Assembly (NCBI GenBank): GCA_049969475.1
Contig: JBMFOU010000005.1
Location: forward strand, 62,001 to 126,000
DNA length: 64,000 nucleotides
Source: UBA2030 sp049969475
GTDB taxonomy: Bacteria > Bacteroidota > Bacteroidia > Bacteroidales > TTA-H9
Direction: 5' to 3'
Part shown: positions 8,880 to 17,638 of the stretch, piece after piece
Position numbering within the stretch: the first letter of the stretch is position 1
How the letters are laid out: every line of letters starts with the position of its first letter
Program-made: the position numbers and the translations under genes
Notes under the pieces: generated by a model
Databases searched by the model: none
Told to the model about the DNA's origin: nothing
Seen by the model: only the letters and a program-made list of their open reading frames with translations

Positions 8880-9596
8880 ATGAAAACCGGCCGCCTTTTT
8901 CTAATACCTACTCCCCTCGACACCGAAAGTGGATTCGGATGGGATTTAATGATTCAAGGAATTGTTAAACAACTACGTTTTTTTATAGCAGAAGAGATAC
9001 GAACCACTCGCCGGCATCTGCGCAAAGCTATTCCTGACCATCCCATCGACGAATGTACGTTTTTCCTCTTAAATGAGCATACGACACCCCAGGAAGTGAA
9101 TGAATTGATTTCTCCCTTAAAAAAAGGGTACGATATGGGCCTGATGAGCGAAGCCGGTATGCCGGCCATAGCCGATCCTGGGGCCCTACTGGTTCGCCTT
9201 TGCCATCAAGAAAACATAGAAGTAATACCCTTGCCTGGTCCTACCTCCCCGATGATGGCCCTGGCAGCCTCAGGATTCAATGGTCAGCACTTTCGCTTTC
9301 ATGGTTACTTACCCGTAAAACAACCCGATCGCTCAAAAAAAATTAAAGAGCTCGAAAGAGCGACCCTCAGCGGTGAGACGCAGATATTCATCGAAACGCC
9401 CTACCGCAATCTTCAGCTCCTGGAAGACATCCTTAAAATATGTAATGCCGATACGCCTTTATGCATTGCTGCCGGATTGACAGGACCCGGACAATTTATT
9501 AAAACAGCACAATTAAAATACTGGAAATCAGCAGTCCCCCCCATCCATAAAAAACCAGCCGTGTTTTTACTAGGCCCATACGGATGTCCCTTGTGA
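8880..9596 (+). CDS. SAM-dependent methyltransferase of the tetrapyrrole-methylase fold, RsmI-like
   Basis: A 238-aa protein of the family that includes RsmI, the 16S rRNA ribose methyltransferase of C1402. It starts with the family strand GRLFLIPTPLDTES. It has the SAM-site segments SEAGMPAIADPG (about residues 91-102) and PLPGPTSPMMALAASGF (about 119-135), and the later FIETPYRN motif. It is shorter and more divergent at its N-terminus than canonical RsmI (no GNLxDxTxRA), matching a second Bacteroidota paralogue usually annotated only as SAM-dependent methyltransferase. It starts 2 bp after the upstream stop, so the two are probably co-transcribed. rRNA is a likely substrate but not shown. 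Confidence 0.85.
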   Translation: MKTGRLFLIPTPLDTESGFGWDLMIQGIVKQLRFFIAEEIRTTRRHLRKAIPDHPIDECTFFLLNEHTTPQEVNELISPLKKGYDMGLMSEAGMPAIADPGALLVRLCHQENIEVIPLPGPTSPMMALAASGFNGQHFRFHGYLPVKQPDRSKKIKELERATLSGETQIFIETPYRNLQLLEDILKICNADTPLCIAAGLTGPGQFIKTAQLKYWKSAVPPIHKKPAVFLLGPYGCPL

Positions 9597-9624
9597 GTGG
9601 CATTTATAAAAAGGCATATATTTG
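9591..9624 (+). promoter_or_regulatory. Promoter before the sphingolipid/inositol-lipid locus
   Basis: TATATTTG at 9617-9624 is an exact -7 box, with TTG at 9591-9593 about 23 bp upstream, slightly longer than ideal spacing. It lies 53 bp before the serine palmitoyltransferase start. Confidence 0.55.
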
Positions 9625-9677
9625 CAAGTTTTTCTTAAAAAGCAAGAACTCATTCAATAACCTACCAATCAATCAGC

Positions 9678-10865
9678 ATGAGACTATTACAGGAAAAATT
9701 GTCGAAATACGACATTCCGCAAAAAGCCCAGGCTATGGGCATCTATCCCTACTTCCGTGTAATTGAGTCGGAGCAGGACACCGTTGTAAAGATAAACGGA
9801 AAAGATGTGCTGATGTTCGGGTCAAACAGTTACCTGGGTTTGACCAATCATCCCAAGATTAAGGAGGCAGCCAAAAAAGCTATCGACAAATATGGTTCAG
9901 GTTGCGCTGGTTCACGTTTTCTGAACGGAACCCTCGATATTCACATTGAACTCGAGGAAAAGCTGGCAGCCTTTGTCAAAAAAGAAGCAGCTATTGTGTA
10001 TAGCGCAGGATTTCTGGTAAATGCAGGCGTTATCTCGGCTTTGACAGGCCGTGAGGATTACATCATTCTTGATGAACTCGACCACGCCTCCATCATCGAA
10101 GGGCGCAGGCTTTCATTTTCGCAGGCCTTCAAGTACAAACACAACGACATGGCCTCGCTCGAAAAAGTATTGAAACAATGTAAACCCGATAAAATCAAAC
10201 TTATAGTTGTTGACGGCATATTCAGCATGGAAGGCGACATTGTGAAGTTACCAGAAATTGTTGAATTGGCCCGCAAATACAATGCTACCATCATGGTAGA
10301 TGATGCTCATTCACTGGGTGTTATTGGGAAAAATGGAGCCGGAACCGCCAGCCATTTTGGACTAGATGACGAGGTAGACCTTATTATGGGTACCTTCTCG
10401 AAAAGTTTAGCCTCCATTGGAGGATTCATCGCTTCTGATTTTTACACTATCAACTGGCTAAAGCACAACAGCCGTTCTTTGATTTTCAGCGCAAGTATTG
10501 CACCTGCATCGGCCGGGAGCGTACTGGCTGCTCTGGAAATCATTCAAAATGAACCCGAAAGAATTGAGAGACTGTGGGATAATACCCGCTACGCATTGAA
10601 AGGATTTAAAGAAATGGGATTCGATACAGGTAAAACCGAATCACCCATTATCCCCTTATACATTCGCGATGATGCCAAAACCTTCATGTTCACCAAGATG
10701 TGTCTGCAGGAGGGTGTTTTCGTGAACCCGGTAGTAACGCCGGCCGTACCACCCGATGCTACGCTCATACGTTTTTCTCTTATGGCTACTCATACTCATG
10801 AGCAAATCGACCATGCACTCGAAGTCTGCCACAAGATTGGCAAAAATCTGGAAATCATTAATTAA
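9678..10865 (+). CDS. spt: Serine palmitoyltransferase, first step of sphingolipid synthesis
   Basis: An alpha-oxoamine synthase (PLP fold type I) of 395 aa that condenses serine with a long acyl thioester to give 3-ketosphinganine. The N-terminus (RLLQEKLSKYDIPQKAQAMG, then YPYFR) is the pattern I recognise from Bacteroides SPT, and distinguishes it from the related glycine C-acetyltransferase (Kbl) and BioF. Active-site features visible: DELDHASIIEG, VVDGIFSMEGD, VDDAHSLGVIG, and the PLP lysine in TFSKSLASIGG. The length matches soluble homodimeric bacterial SPT. It opens a collinear set of genes with short gaps that continues to 23.1 kb, which supports a lipid role. Confidence 0.9.
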   Translation: MRLLQEKLSKYDIPQKAQAMGIYPYFRVIESEQDTVVKINGKDVLMFGSNSYLGLTNHPKIKEAAKKAIDKYGSGCAGSRFLNGTLDIHIELEEKLAAFVKKEAAIVYSAGFLVNAGVISALTGREDYIILDELDHASIIEGRRLSFSQAFKYKHNDMASLEKVLKQCKPDKIKLIVVDGIFSMEGDIVKLPEIVELARKYNATIMVDDAHSLGVIGKNGAGTASHFGLDDEVDLIMGTFSKSLASIGGFIASDFYTINWLKHNSRSLIFSASIAPASAGSVLAALEIIQNEPERIERLWDNTRYALKGFKEMGFDTGKTESPIIPLYIRDDAKTFMFTKMCLQEGVFVNPVVTPAVPPDATLIRFSLMATHTHEQIDHALEVCHKIGKNLEIIN

Positions 10866-10882
10866 CACAAAGTACGGGGATT

Positions 10883-12034
10883 ATGAGCCTTGAAATCAAA
10901 AAAGTAAAAACGTTAAGGGACCTAAAAACTTTTGTAAGGTTCCCCAACATGCTTTATAAAGGTCATCCCAATTATGTTCCTGTCATTGAAAGCCAGGAAC
11001 TAAAAACTCTAACCCCAGGTAAAAATCCAGCGGCAGTCAATTGCAACACCGCCCTTTGGATGGCTTACAAAAATGGTGAACCTGTAGGAAGGATCGCCGG
11101 AATCATCAACCATGACTTTTACTACAAATGGGGAAAGAATTACGCCCGCTTCGGTTGGATGGATTTCATTGAAGATTTTGAGGTGGCCGCAGCCCTCATC
11201 GAAACCGTGGAAAACTGGGCCATGGAAAACGGAGTGGAAGCCATCAACGGACCTCTGGGCTTCACCGATTTCGACCCGGAAGGAGTATTAGTTGAAGGAT
11301 TCGACGAAAAAGCTACCATCATCGAACGCTACAATTACCCCTATTACGGTAAATATATAGAAGAACTTGGCTACAGAAAGCACGCCGATTGGGTAGAATA
11401 TGAAGTAAAAATACCATCGGAGGTCCCAGAAAAGGTAAAACGGATGGCCGAATTCGTCGTAAAGCGTTATCAACTTAATATCAAGAAAATAAGGAAAATA
11501 TCCGATGCGCTACCTTACATCGACCAGATTTTTGGTATCATAAATAACATTTACGGACTGATCTATGGCTTCGTACCTATAACGAACGAAATAAGCGACT
11601 TTTATCTGACTCGCTTTGCCCCTTTCATCGACCCAGACATGGTTTCAATTATAACCGACTCGGAAGATAAAGTAGTAGCTTTCGCAGTTACCATGCCATC
11701 TTTTTCAGATGTATTTCAAAAATCAGAAGGAAATGCCTTAAAACTCAGATGGCTGCTATTAAAAGGGGAACACAAAAAAACCCACACGGCCGATATGTAT
11801 TTCATTGGCGTGCGACCTGATTACATCAGCAAAGGAGTGAGTGCGGCACTTTTTTATGAAATAGGCAAATCACTTATATCTAAGGGATTTTCCAAGGCTG
11901 AAACCAACCTGGAATATGAAAGCAATTTTGCCGTTCGCTCGTTATGGGATCACTTCGAACATCGTCTGCACAAACGTAGACGTTGTTACCTGAAATATTT
12001 CATCGCCAGCACACGAACCGACGACGATATCTAA
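10883..12034 (+). CDS. GNAT-fold N-acyltransferase-like protein, paralogue 1; candidate ceramide synthase
   Basis: A 383-aa protein, 17 bp after spt, clearly paralogous to the next gene: both carry KNGEPVGRIAGIINH, ARFGW, and a PLGFTD-E-G-L-EGF segment. The C-terminal ~150 residues look like an acyl-CoA N-acyltransferase (GNAT) domain (YFIGVRPDYISKGVSAALF, then a stretch ending NFAVRSLWDHFE). The CoA-loop sequence YISKGV departs from the usual QGKGV, which the paralogue keeps. There is no signal peptide or membrane segment. Established knowledge: bacterial ceramide synthase described in Caulobacter is a GNAT-type N-acyltransferase encoded near spt. Inference: this protein or its neighbour N-acylates the sphingoid base. 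The function is not proven. Confidence 0.75.
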   Translation: MSLEIKKVKTLRDLKTFVRFPNMLYKGHPNYVPVIESQELKTLTPGKNPAAVNCNTALWMAYKNGEPVGRIAGIINHDFYYKWGKNYARFGWMDFIEDFEVAAALIETVENWAMENGVEAINGPLGFTDFDPEGVLVEGFDEKATIIERYNYPYYGKYIEELGYRKHADWVEYEVKIPSEVPEKVKRMAEFVVKRYQLNIKKIRKISDALPYIDQIFGIINNIYGLIYGFVPITNEISDFYLTRFAPFIDPDMVSIITDSEDKVVAFAVTMPSFSDVFQKSEGNALKLRWLLLKGEHKKTHTADMYFIGVRPDYISKGVSAALFYEIGKSLISKGFSKAETNLEYESNFAVRSLWDHFEHRLHKRRRCYLKYFIASTRTDDDI

Positions 12035-12063
12035 TTCATTACCTGCCAACCAAATCCTTATCT

Positions 12064-13188
12064 ATGGCTGTAGAAATCAGAGAAATAAGTGGTAAAAAAG
12101 GAATTCGCAACTTTGTTACCTTTCCTTTCAAGCTTTATCAGGGGAATCCTTATTGGGTTCCTCCGCTGATTTTCGATGAGGTTAGCTCACTCGATCCCCA
12201 GAAGAATCCAGCTTTTGAATTCTGCGAAGCCAAACTTTGGATGGCCTTCAAAAATGGAGAACCAGTAGGTCGTATAGCAGGAATTATAAATCACAAGGCC
12301 AACGAGAGATGGAATACAAAAAGTGCACGTTTCGGCTGGCTCGATTTTACAAACGATGAGGAAGTCTCACGTGCTCTGTTGAATACAGTTGAAGACTGGG
12401 CACGCATTCAAGGTATGCATGCGGTGCATGGACCGCTCGGCTTCACCGATATGGATAAAGAAGGCATGCTTATAGAGGGATTCAACGAATTGGGTACCAT
12501 AGCCACCTATTACAACCATCCCTATTATCCGGTTCACATGGAAAAAGCTGGATATACTAAAGATGCCGATTGGGTGGAGTATGAGTTTCGCAATACGGGC
12601 TATATACCCGAAAAATTTCGTCGAATAGGGCAATTAACACTGGAAAGATACCAGTTGCGGATTGCTAAGTTTAAGAGCAAAAAAGAGTTGCTGAAATATG
12701 CCCCCCAGATATTTGAAGTTCTCAACGAAGCTTATAAAAATCTTTACGGATTTGTCCCATTGACTCCACAACAGATCGACTATTACATCAAAATGTATTT
12801 TTCGTTTGTAAAAGTCGATTTCATATCTGTGATTCTCGACAAAGACGAGAGAGTAGCTGCCTTTGGTATTACCATGCCCTCGATGAGCAAGGCGGTTCAG
12901 CGAGCGAAGGGAAAGTTGTTCCCTCTGGGTTTCATACACATGCTCAGAGCAATGTATGTAAATGACACGGTTGATTTTTACCTGACCGCAGTTAGGCCCG
13001 ATTTGCAGGGCAAAGGAGTCAATGCTCTTCTTTTTTTGGATCTCATTCCTAAATACACTGCCTTTGGCATTCAAAAGGCAGAAAGTAATGTAGAACTCGA
13101 AAACAACCAGATGGTGCAGCGGCAATGGGAACTCTTCGAAAAACGACAACATAAGCGTCGCAGAGCTTACGTAAAACATCTGAACTGA
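12064..13188 (+). CDS. GNAT-fold N-acyltransferase-like protein, paralogue 2
   Basis: A 374-aa paralogue of the preceding gene, with the same motifs in the same order (LWMAFKNGEPVGRIAG, SARFGWLDF, HGPLGFTDMDKEGMLIEGF). Its GNAT CoA-binding loop is canonical (RPDLQGKGVNALLF). The C-terminus is strongly basic (KRQHKRRRAYVKHLN), as in the first copy (HKRRRCYLKYF). I chose the ATG at 12064 because the family N-terminus (VEIREISGKKGIRNF) aligns there; the frame extends upstream to 11983 but that would overlap the previous gene. Side-by-side retention of two copies suggests different acyl donors or acceptors, or a heteromer. Confidence 0.8.
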   Translation: MAVEIREISGKKGIRNFVTFPFKLYQGNPYWVPPLIFDEVSSLDPQKNPAFEFCEAKLWMAFKNGEPVGRIAGIINHKANERWNTKSARFGWLDFTNDEEVSRALLNTVEDWARIQGMHAVHGPLGFTDMDKEGMLIEGFNELGTIATYYNHPYYPVHMEKAGYTKDADWVEYEFRNTGYIPEKFRRIGQLTLERYQLRIAKFKSKKELLKYAPQIFEVLNEAYKNLYGFVPLTPQQIDYYIKMYFSFVKVDFISVILDKDERVAAFGITMPSMSKAVQRAKGKLFPLGFIHMLRAMYVNDTVDFYLTAVRPDLQGKGVNALLFLDLIPKYTAFGIQKAESNVELENNQMVQRQWELFEKRQHKRRRAYVKHLN

Positions 13189-13250
13189 AACCTTCTTGTC
13201 AGGTCTGCACTCGGAATGAAACGATTCAAAGAATTGTCCCCAAAACTATT

Positions 13251-14309
13251 ATGAAAAAAAAGCTCATTTACCTCGACCGGAACGAAAACCACTACGGCCC
13301 TGCTCCTGAAGTGTTTAAAGCCTTACACAAACGTAACTTTAAAAAGCTTACCACTTATTCACGCGACTTCACCCGAGGGGTTAAAAGCAAATTGTCAGAG
13401 CATTTATCGCATATGCTCGGCATAGATGAGAAGCAAATTCTGCTGGGATACGGAGCTGAAGACCTGCTAAAGCAGGCGGTTCACTGCTTCCTGAGCAGTG
13501 GTGAATGCATCCTCATTCCTCAGTATTCCTGGTGGTACTACAAAGTGATTGCCGACGAGGTTGGTGGCATCAAACAGATTTACCCTATTGTCGAAGAAGA
13601 ATTTCTGTTTAAGTATATTCCAGAAAAAATTATCGAGGCCTATCACACCCACAAGCCGGCTATGGTGCTGATAAGTTCACCCAACAATCCAACCGGTAAC
13701 TCCATTCCACTCGACGATCTGGTCTATGTGCTTCAAAATATGCCGGAAGCTGTGGTGGTGCTCGATGAGGCTTACACTCTTTTTGCTAACCCCGACACTA
13801 GCTACTTAAAGATGCTGGTGGAACGTTTTCCTAATGTGATGATTACCCGCACCTTTTCCAAATTTTATGGATTGGCTGGCATCAGGGTAGGTTATGCATT
13901 GCTGGGCAAGCAGTTGAGCGAGCTAAATACTTTCTCTGCCCGTTACCTGGGATACAACCGGTTAAGTGAACGGCTGGCCATTGCGGCCCTCGATTCCAAA
14001 GATTATTACGAAGATATGCGCCGCAAAATGATGGCTGATTCCCAGATGTTTTTCAAAGAATTAAACGAATTACCTGGTTTCAAGGCTTACCGCAGCGATA
14101 CCAACTTTATCCTGTGTCGGATACCGGAACATTTCAAAAAGCCTATGGACGAATACCTCAAGAAAAAGGGCTTTGTTATTAAGTTTATGAACGAGGACGA
14201 ACTTAACTCACATATGCGCATCACCTTAGGCACCCAAGAAGAAAACCGGGAGCTGATGGATGCAATTAAAAACTTTGTGAAAAAGCACCAGAATGGCGAG
14301 CTGGTTTAA
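13251..14309 (+). CDS. PLP aminotransferase/decarboxylase of the HisC/CobD type
   Basis: A fold-type I PLP enzyme of 352 aa. Motifs: YSWWYYK near 90, SSPNNPTGN near 143, VVLDEAYTLF near 168, PLP lysine in TFSKFYGLAGIRVGYAL near 200, and the substrate arginine in HMRITLG near the end. This is the pattern of histidinol-phosphate aminotransferase and of L-threonine-O-phosphate decarboxylase (CobD). No other his or cobalamin genes are nearby. Instead it overlaps by 17 bp a CDP-alcohol phosphatidyltransferase, followed by a nucleotidyltransferase. Inference: it may make an amino-alcohol phosphate (for example ethanolamine-phosphate from phosphoserine) or an aminophosphonate precursor for a lipid head group. 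Histidine synthesis remains possible. Confidence 0.85.
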   Translation: MKKKLIYLDRNENHYGPAPEVFKALHKRNFKKLTTYSRDFTRGVKSKLSEHLSHMLGIDEKQILLGYGAEDLLKQAVHCFLSSGECILIPQYSWWYYKVIADEVGGIKQIYPIVEEEFLFKYIPEKIIEAYHTHKPAMVLISSPNNPTGNSIPLDDLVYVLQNMPEAVVVLDEAYTLFANPDTSYLKMLVERFPNVMITRTFSKFYGLAGIRVGYALLGKQLSELNTFSARYLGYNRLSERLAIAALDSKDYYEDMRRKMMADSQMFFKELNELPGFKAYRSDTNFILCRIPEHFKKPMDEYLKKKGFVIKFMNEDELNSHMRITLGTQEENRELMDAIKNFVKKHQNGELV

Positions 14310-15171
14310 GGAATACAAAAGTTCTCTCAAAATCATTGAAACAGAGGAATTACTCGATCTGGCGATCTATCGTCCCCTGGGTTTTATCCTGGTGAAGGCG
14401 GTAAAGCATACGGATATAACACCTAATCAGCTTACCATCGCCGCCCTGATAGCTGGACTATGTTCAGGTTTCGCTTTTGCCCAGGGAACCCCTTCTGCCT
14501 TTTGGGTTGGCAGCGCATTATATTTCATTTTCAATGTTTTAGACTGCAGCGATGGTCAATTAGCCCGATTAAAGCACAACGGGACCCCGGCTGGCCGTAT
14601 TATCGATGGAATGGCTGACTACATAGCTGGTATTGCTGTTTTCATAGGCCTCGGTATAGGGTACATGAATAATTACGGCAATCCCTATTTGTGGTGGTTA
14701 TTGCTGACTTCTGCGGTCGTTAGCAACATAGTGCATTCTATAGTAACTGATAATGAACGACTTAAATACCTGCGGCTTGTTTATGGACGTCGGGATGCTT
14801 TTAGCGAAGAGCTGGAAGAGTACCGCAAAGAACTTGCCCGTTTGAAAAGTCAGTCAGGTAGTCCCTGGTTCGACCGCTTTGTAATTCAATCTTATTTGTA
14901 CTACATGGAACTGGCCGGATGGCTCGATAAACGACCTGAAGAAAATGTATCACCCACAACATCCGAAAACCACAAAATCGTTTTGCGTCAGTTTATTAAA
15001 TCCTGGACCTTTCTGGGCCCAACGACACACATCACCATCGTAGTAGTGGCCACCTGGTTCAAAAGGCCCGACATCGCTGCCTGGATCATTCTTATTCCCA
15101 TGAACCTCTACTGGCTCTTACTCTATCTACTTCAGCAATATAAGCTGAAACATCTTACCCAAACCATCTAA
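14293..15171 (+). CDS. CDP-alcohol phosphatidyltransferase (copy 1)
   Basis: A 292-aa integral membrane enzyme of the family that moves a phospho-alcohol or phosphatidyl group from a CDP-activated donor. The catalytic signature D-x2-DG-x2-AR-x8-G-x3-D-x3-D is complete: LDCSDGQLARLKHNGTPAG followed by RIIDGMAD, about residues 90-118. Hydrophobic helices flank it (IAALIAGLCSGFAFA, FWVGSALYFIFNVL, LWWLLLTSAVV) and two more lie at the C-terminus. A charged insert of ~90 residues (about 160-250) is longer than in small family members. It overlaps the aminotransferase gene by 17 bp and is followed 16 bp later by a nucleotidyltransferase. This suggests an activate-then-transfer pair making an amino-alcohol phospholipid or phosphosphingolipid. 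Confidence 0.92.
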   Translation: MASWFKEYKSSLKIIETEELLDLAIYRPLGFILVKAVKHTDITPNQLTIAALIAGLCSGFAFAQGTPSAFWVGSALYFIFNVLDCSDGQLARLKHNGTPAGRIIDGMADYIAGIAVFIGLGIGYMNNYGNPYLWWLLLTSAVVSNIVHSIVTDNERLKYLRLVYGRRDAFSEELEEYRKELARLKSQSGSPWFDRFVIQSYLYYMELAGWLDKRPEENVSPTTSENHKIVLRQFIKSWTFLGPTTHITIVVVATWFKRPDIAAWIILIPMNLYWLLLYLLQQYKLKHLTQTI

Positions 15172-15187
15172 TCAACCTTATAAAATT

Positions 15188-15931
15188 ATGTTGAAAGCAG
15201 TTATTTTAGCGGCTGGCGTAGCAAGCCGGCTTCGTCCGCTTACCGATAAAACCCCCAAATGCCTTCTTAAAGTTAAAGGTCAAACCCTGCTCGAGATGAC
15301 GCTCAATAATTTGCAGGATAATGGTATTTTCGACCTTGTACTGGTAACAGGCTTCGAGGCCGGACAGATTAGGGATTTCATGACGAAACAATTTCCTCAT
15401 CTACGAGTTGAGTACGTCCATAATCCCGATTACACAATCACCAACAACAGCTATTCATTGTGGCTGGCCATGCAAAAATTGAAAGGGCACAGTATGTTGC
15501 TGCTCGATAGCGACATTGTCTTCGAACCCCAGATAATTAAAGCTCTGCTAGAGAGTGGAAAAGAAAATACTTTGGCCCTCAATACCACATACAAAAGCCT
15601 TCTGGGCCCTGAAGAAATTAAAGTGAGAATGGATGAAAACAACCGAATACAGGAAATATCGAAAGAGGTAAATCCCGTATTGGCGGCTGGTGAATCGATT
15701 GGCATAGAGCTTTTTGGTAATCAAGGTACCCAACACCTTTGGGAGGTCTTAAAACGAAGGATTGAAGTAGAAAAACGTGTCAATGAGTTCTATGAAGCTT
15801 CGTTCGAAGCCATGATCCACGAAGGTTCTGAAATATTTGCCATCGATATAAGTCCTTCACGATGCATGGAGATTGACACCCCGGATGATTTAAGGAATGC
15901 AGAAAAAATGTTGAATCTTTCTGTTTCGTAA
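15188..15931 (+). CDS. Nucleotidyltransferase of the LicC / phospho-alcohol cytidylyltransferase type
   Basis: A 247-aa Rossmann-type NTP transferase. The nucleotide loop is LAAGVASRLRPLTDKTPKCL (residues 7-26). The segment TNNSYSLWLAM near 88-98 and the metal site LLLDSDIVF near 106 are typical of choline-phosphate (LicC) and 2-aminoethylphosphonate cytidylyltransferases rather than hexose-1-P enzymes. The C-terminus has EIDTPDDLRNAE, a common family end motif. It probably activates a small phosphorylated alcohol or phosphonate as its CDP derivative for the upstream CDP-alcohol phosphatidyltransferase. The identity of the alcohol is not readable from sequence. Confidence 0.88.
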   Translation: MLKAVILAAGVASRLRPLTDKTPKCLLKVKGQTLLEMTLNNLQDNGIFDLVLVTGFEAGQIRDFMTKQFPHLRVEYVHNPDYTITNNSYSLWLAMQKLKGHSMLLLDSDIVFEPQIIKALLESGKENTLALNTTYKSLLGPEEIKVRMDENNRIQEISKEVNPVLAAGESIGIELFGNQGTQHLWEVLKRRIEVEKRVNEFYEASFEAMIHEGSEIFAIDISPSRCMEIDTPDDLRNAEKMLNLSVS

Positions 15932-15940
15932 TTTTGCCCC

Positions 15941-16786
15941 ATGACCGAAAGCCTGATAACCATATCCTTAGTGGGTTTCATTGCCGGCTTTGTTTTTAGT
16001 ATTCCGGTGGCTGGTCCCATAAGTATTCTTATTGTATCCAATGCACTGAAAGGCAAATTTCACTATAGTGTAAAGGCAGCCATAGGAGCAGCATTTGCCG
16101 ATTTTTTCTACGTGTTTATAGCCATGATAGGTATTACCAGGCTCTATCACATTTACCAGCCAGCCATTCCTTACATCCTTATGGTGGGTGGAGTATTTCT
16201 GATTTATGTAGCCCACCAGGTTTATAAAAGCAAATTAAGCAAGGATGAAATTGAAAAAGGACCCATAATCAGGGAGAAGTATCTCAACCGGGGAGGATTT
16301 CGTACTGGATTCCTGCTCAACTTTCTGAACCCCACACTTTTTTTCGGCTGGCTCACCTCCACGTTTATTACCATGTCTCTCGTCACCTCGCTGGGTTTCA
16401 ACATGGGAGGGCTGGAGCAATCCATCAATCATACCCTGAAAATGGTGGAAGAAAACAAAGTAGGAGGAATAGGTTCGACTATGCGGGCTGAAACCCTGAC
16501 TTCACACCTGCCAGCCAGGATTCCAACCACAGAAAAAGACAGCCCTCAGCCTGAGGCACAGAAAGAAGCCTCCCGTAAATATCACTATGCAATTTCTGCA
16601 CTTTATGCTTTCTGGCTCTCGCTGGGTAGCATTCTTTGGTTTTATCTGTTTGCCAGAGTAATCGTGAAATCAAGACATCGGATTAATGTCCAATTAATCA
16701 ATCATTTACTCAAGGGTTTTGGAGTCATACTGGCCCTTTTTTCCATTTACCTCCTGGGCCGGGGAATCGATCTTCTAATCAACTGA
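15941..16786 (+). CDS. LysE-type membrane transporter with a large hydrophilic insert
   Basis: A 281-aa membrane protein of the LysE/RhtB amino-acid exporter superfamily. The N-terminal signature FSIPVAGPISILIVSNALKG, then a G-AAFADFFYVFIA helix, then LMVGGVFLIYVAHQVYKS and FLLNFLNPTLFFGW match the family order. Two helices close the protein (ALYAFWLSLGSILWFYLFA, GFGVILALFSIYLLGRG). An insert of ~65 polar residues (about 150-215), rich in Glu, Thr and Pro, separates the two halves and is not usual for LysE. Its place between lipid genes suggests export or flipping of a lipid precursor, but amino-acid export cannot be excluded. A -7-like TAATTTTG (15929-15936) touches its start. Confidence 0.8.
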   Translation: MTESLITISLVGFIAGFVFSIPVAGPISILIVSNALKGKFHYSVKAAIGAAFADFFYVFIAMIGITRLYHIYQPAIPYILMVGGVFLIYVAHQVYKSKLSKDEIEKGPIIREKYLNRGGFRTGFLLNFLNPTLFFGWLTSTFITMSLVTSLGFNMGGLEQSINHTLKMVEENKVGGIGSTMRAETLTSHLPARIPTTEKDSPQPEAQKEASRKYHYAISALYAFWLSLGSILWFYLFARVIVKSRHRINVQLINHLLKGFGVILALFSIYLLGRGIDLLIN

Positions 16787-16807
16787 TTCTAGAAAATTTA
16801 ATCTTGA

Positions 16808-17515
16808 ATGAAACTAGCGATTATTGCCGCCGGAGAAGGCAGCCGATTACGTGAGGAAGGAGTATTCATTCCTAAACCCTTACTAACATTAAAGGGCGAG
16901 ACATTACTGATGCGGCACATCCGCAGGGCTGCACAAAACGGATTTACTTCAGCCGTTGTTATCGTGAACGACCTATATCCGGAATTATCTGAATATCTTG
17001 AAAATACGCATTTTCCGCTACCAATAGAGAAAGTGGTAAAATCGACCCCGGGCTCCATGCACAGTTTCTACGAATTGAGGGGTTTTCTGCGCAATGAACC
17101 CTTTCTGCTAACCACTGTCGACCCCGTATATACTGACCAAGGTTTCAGGCACTACCTTGAAACTATCAGGAAAAATCCTGAAGTGTGCGGAGTGATGGCG
17201 CTCACTTCATACGTTGATGATGAAAAACCGCTTTGGGTGACTACAGACCCAAGCATGAAGATTTTATCATACAGCTCGGAAAAGGGTAATGCACAGTGGG
17301 TAAGTGCGGGTTTTTATTACTTTCAGCCCGAAGTAATAACCTTACTTGAGTCGGCAATGGATAAAGGGTTAATACGGATGCGTTCATTCCAGCAGTATTT
17401 ACTCAGCAGAGGCTGTCATCTTTTGGGTTGCGACGTGGGCCAGGTGATCGATATTGACCATGCCAGCGACATTAATAAAGCCGAAGAACTGATTGCCAGT
17501 GAATTCATCTCATAA
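16808..17515 (+). CDS. Nucleotidyltransferase, MobA/sugar-phosphate type (copy 2)
   Basis: A 235-aa NTP transferase. Nucleotide loop AAGEGSRLREEGVFIPKPL (residues 7-25), metal-binding aspartate in FLLTTVDPVYTD near 100, and a C-terminal IDIDHASDINKAEEL. It is only distantly like the 15.2-kb copy: it lacks the NNSYSLWLA segment, so the two probably activate different substrates. It precedes the inositol half of the locus. Inference: inositol-1-phosphate cytidylyltransferase activity, feeding the second CDP-alcohol phosphatidyltransferase, is a testable candidate. The start is the ATG at 16808, 21 bp after the LysE stop. Confidence 0.85.
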   Translation: MKLAIIAAGEGSRLREEGVFIPKPLLTLKGETLLMRHIRRAAQNGFTSAVVIVNDLYPELSEYLENTHFPLPIEKVVKSTPGSMHSFYELRGFLRNEPFLLTTVDPVYTDQGFRHYLETIRKNPEVCGVMALTSYVDDEKPLWVTTDPSMKILSYSSEKGNAQWVSAGFYYFQPEVITLLESAMDKGLIRMRSFQQYLLSRGCHLLGCDVGQVIDIDHASDINKAEELIASEFIS

Positions 17516-17604
17516 GGCAATAGTCAATCCCGCCAGAGAATGGGTTGTTGTAACGGAATTGTTAAAATTAGTTTAAGAAAACTTTTAAAACCAAAAAAGT
17601 TTTC

Positions 17605-17612
17605 TAATTTTG
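17605..17612 (+). promoter_or_regulatory. -7 box (TAATTTTG) before the TetR gene
   Basis: Exact TAnnTTTG match 26 bp before the ATG at 17639. No clear -33 partner. It may give the TetR gene and the inositol genes behind it a separate promoter. Confidence 0.45.
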
Positions 17613-17638
17613 CCCCCGCAATTAAGAGGCAAAACACC

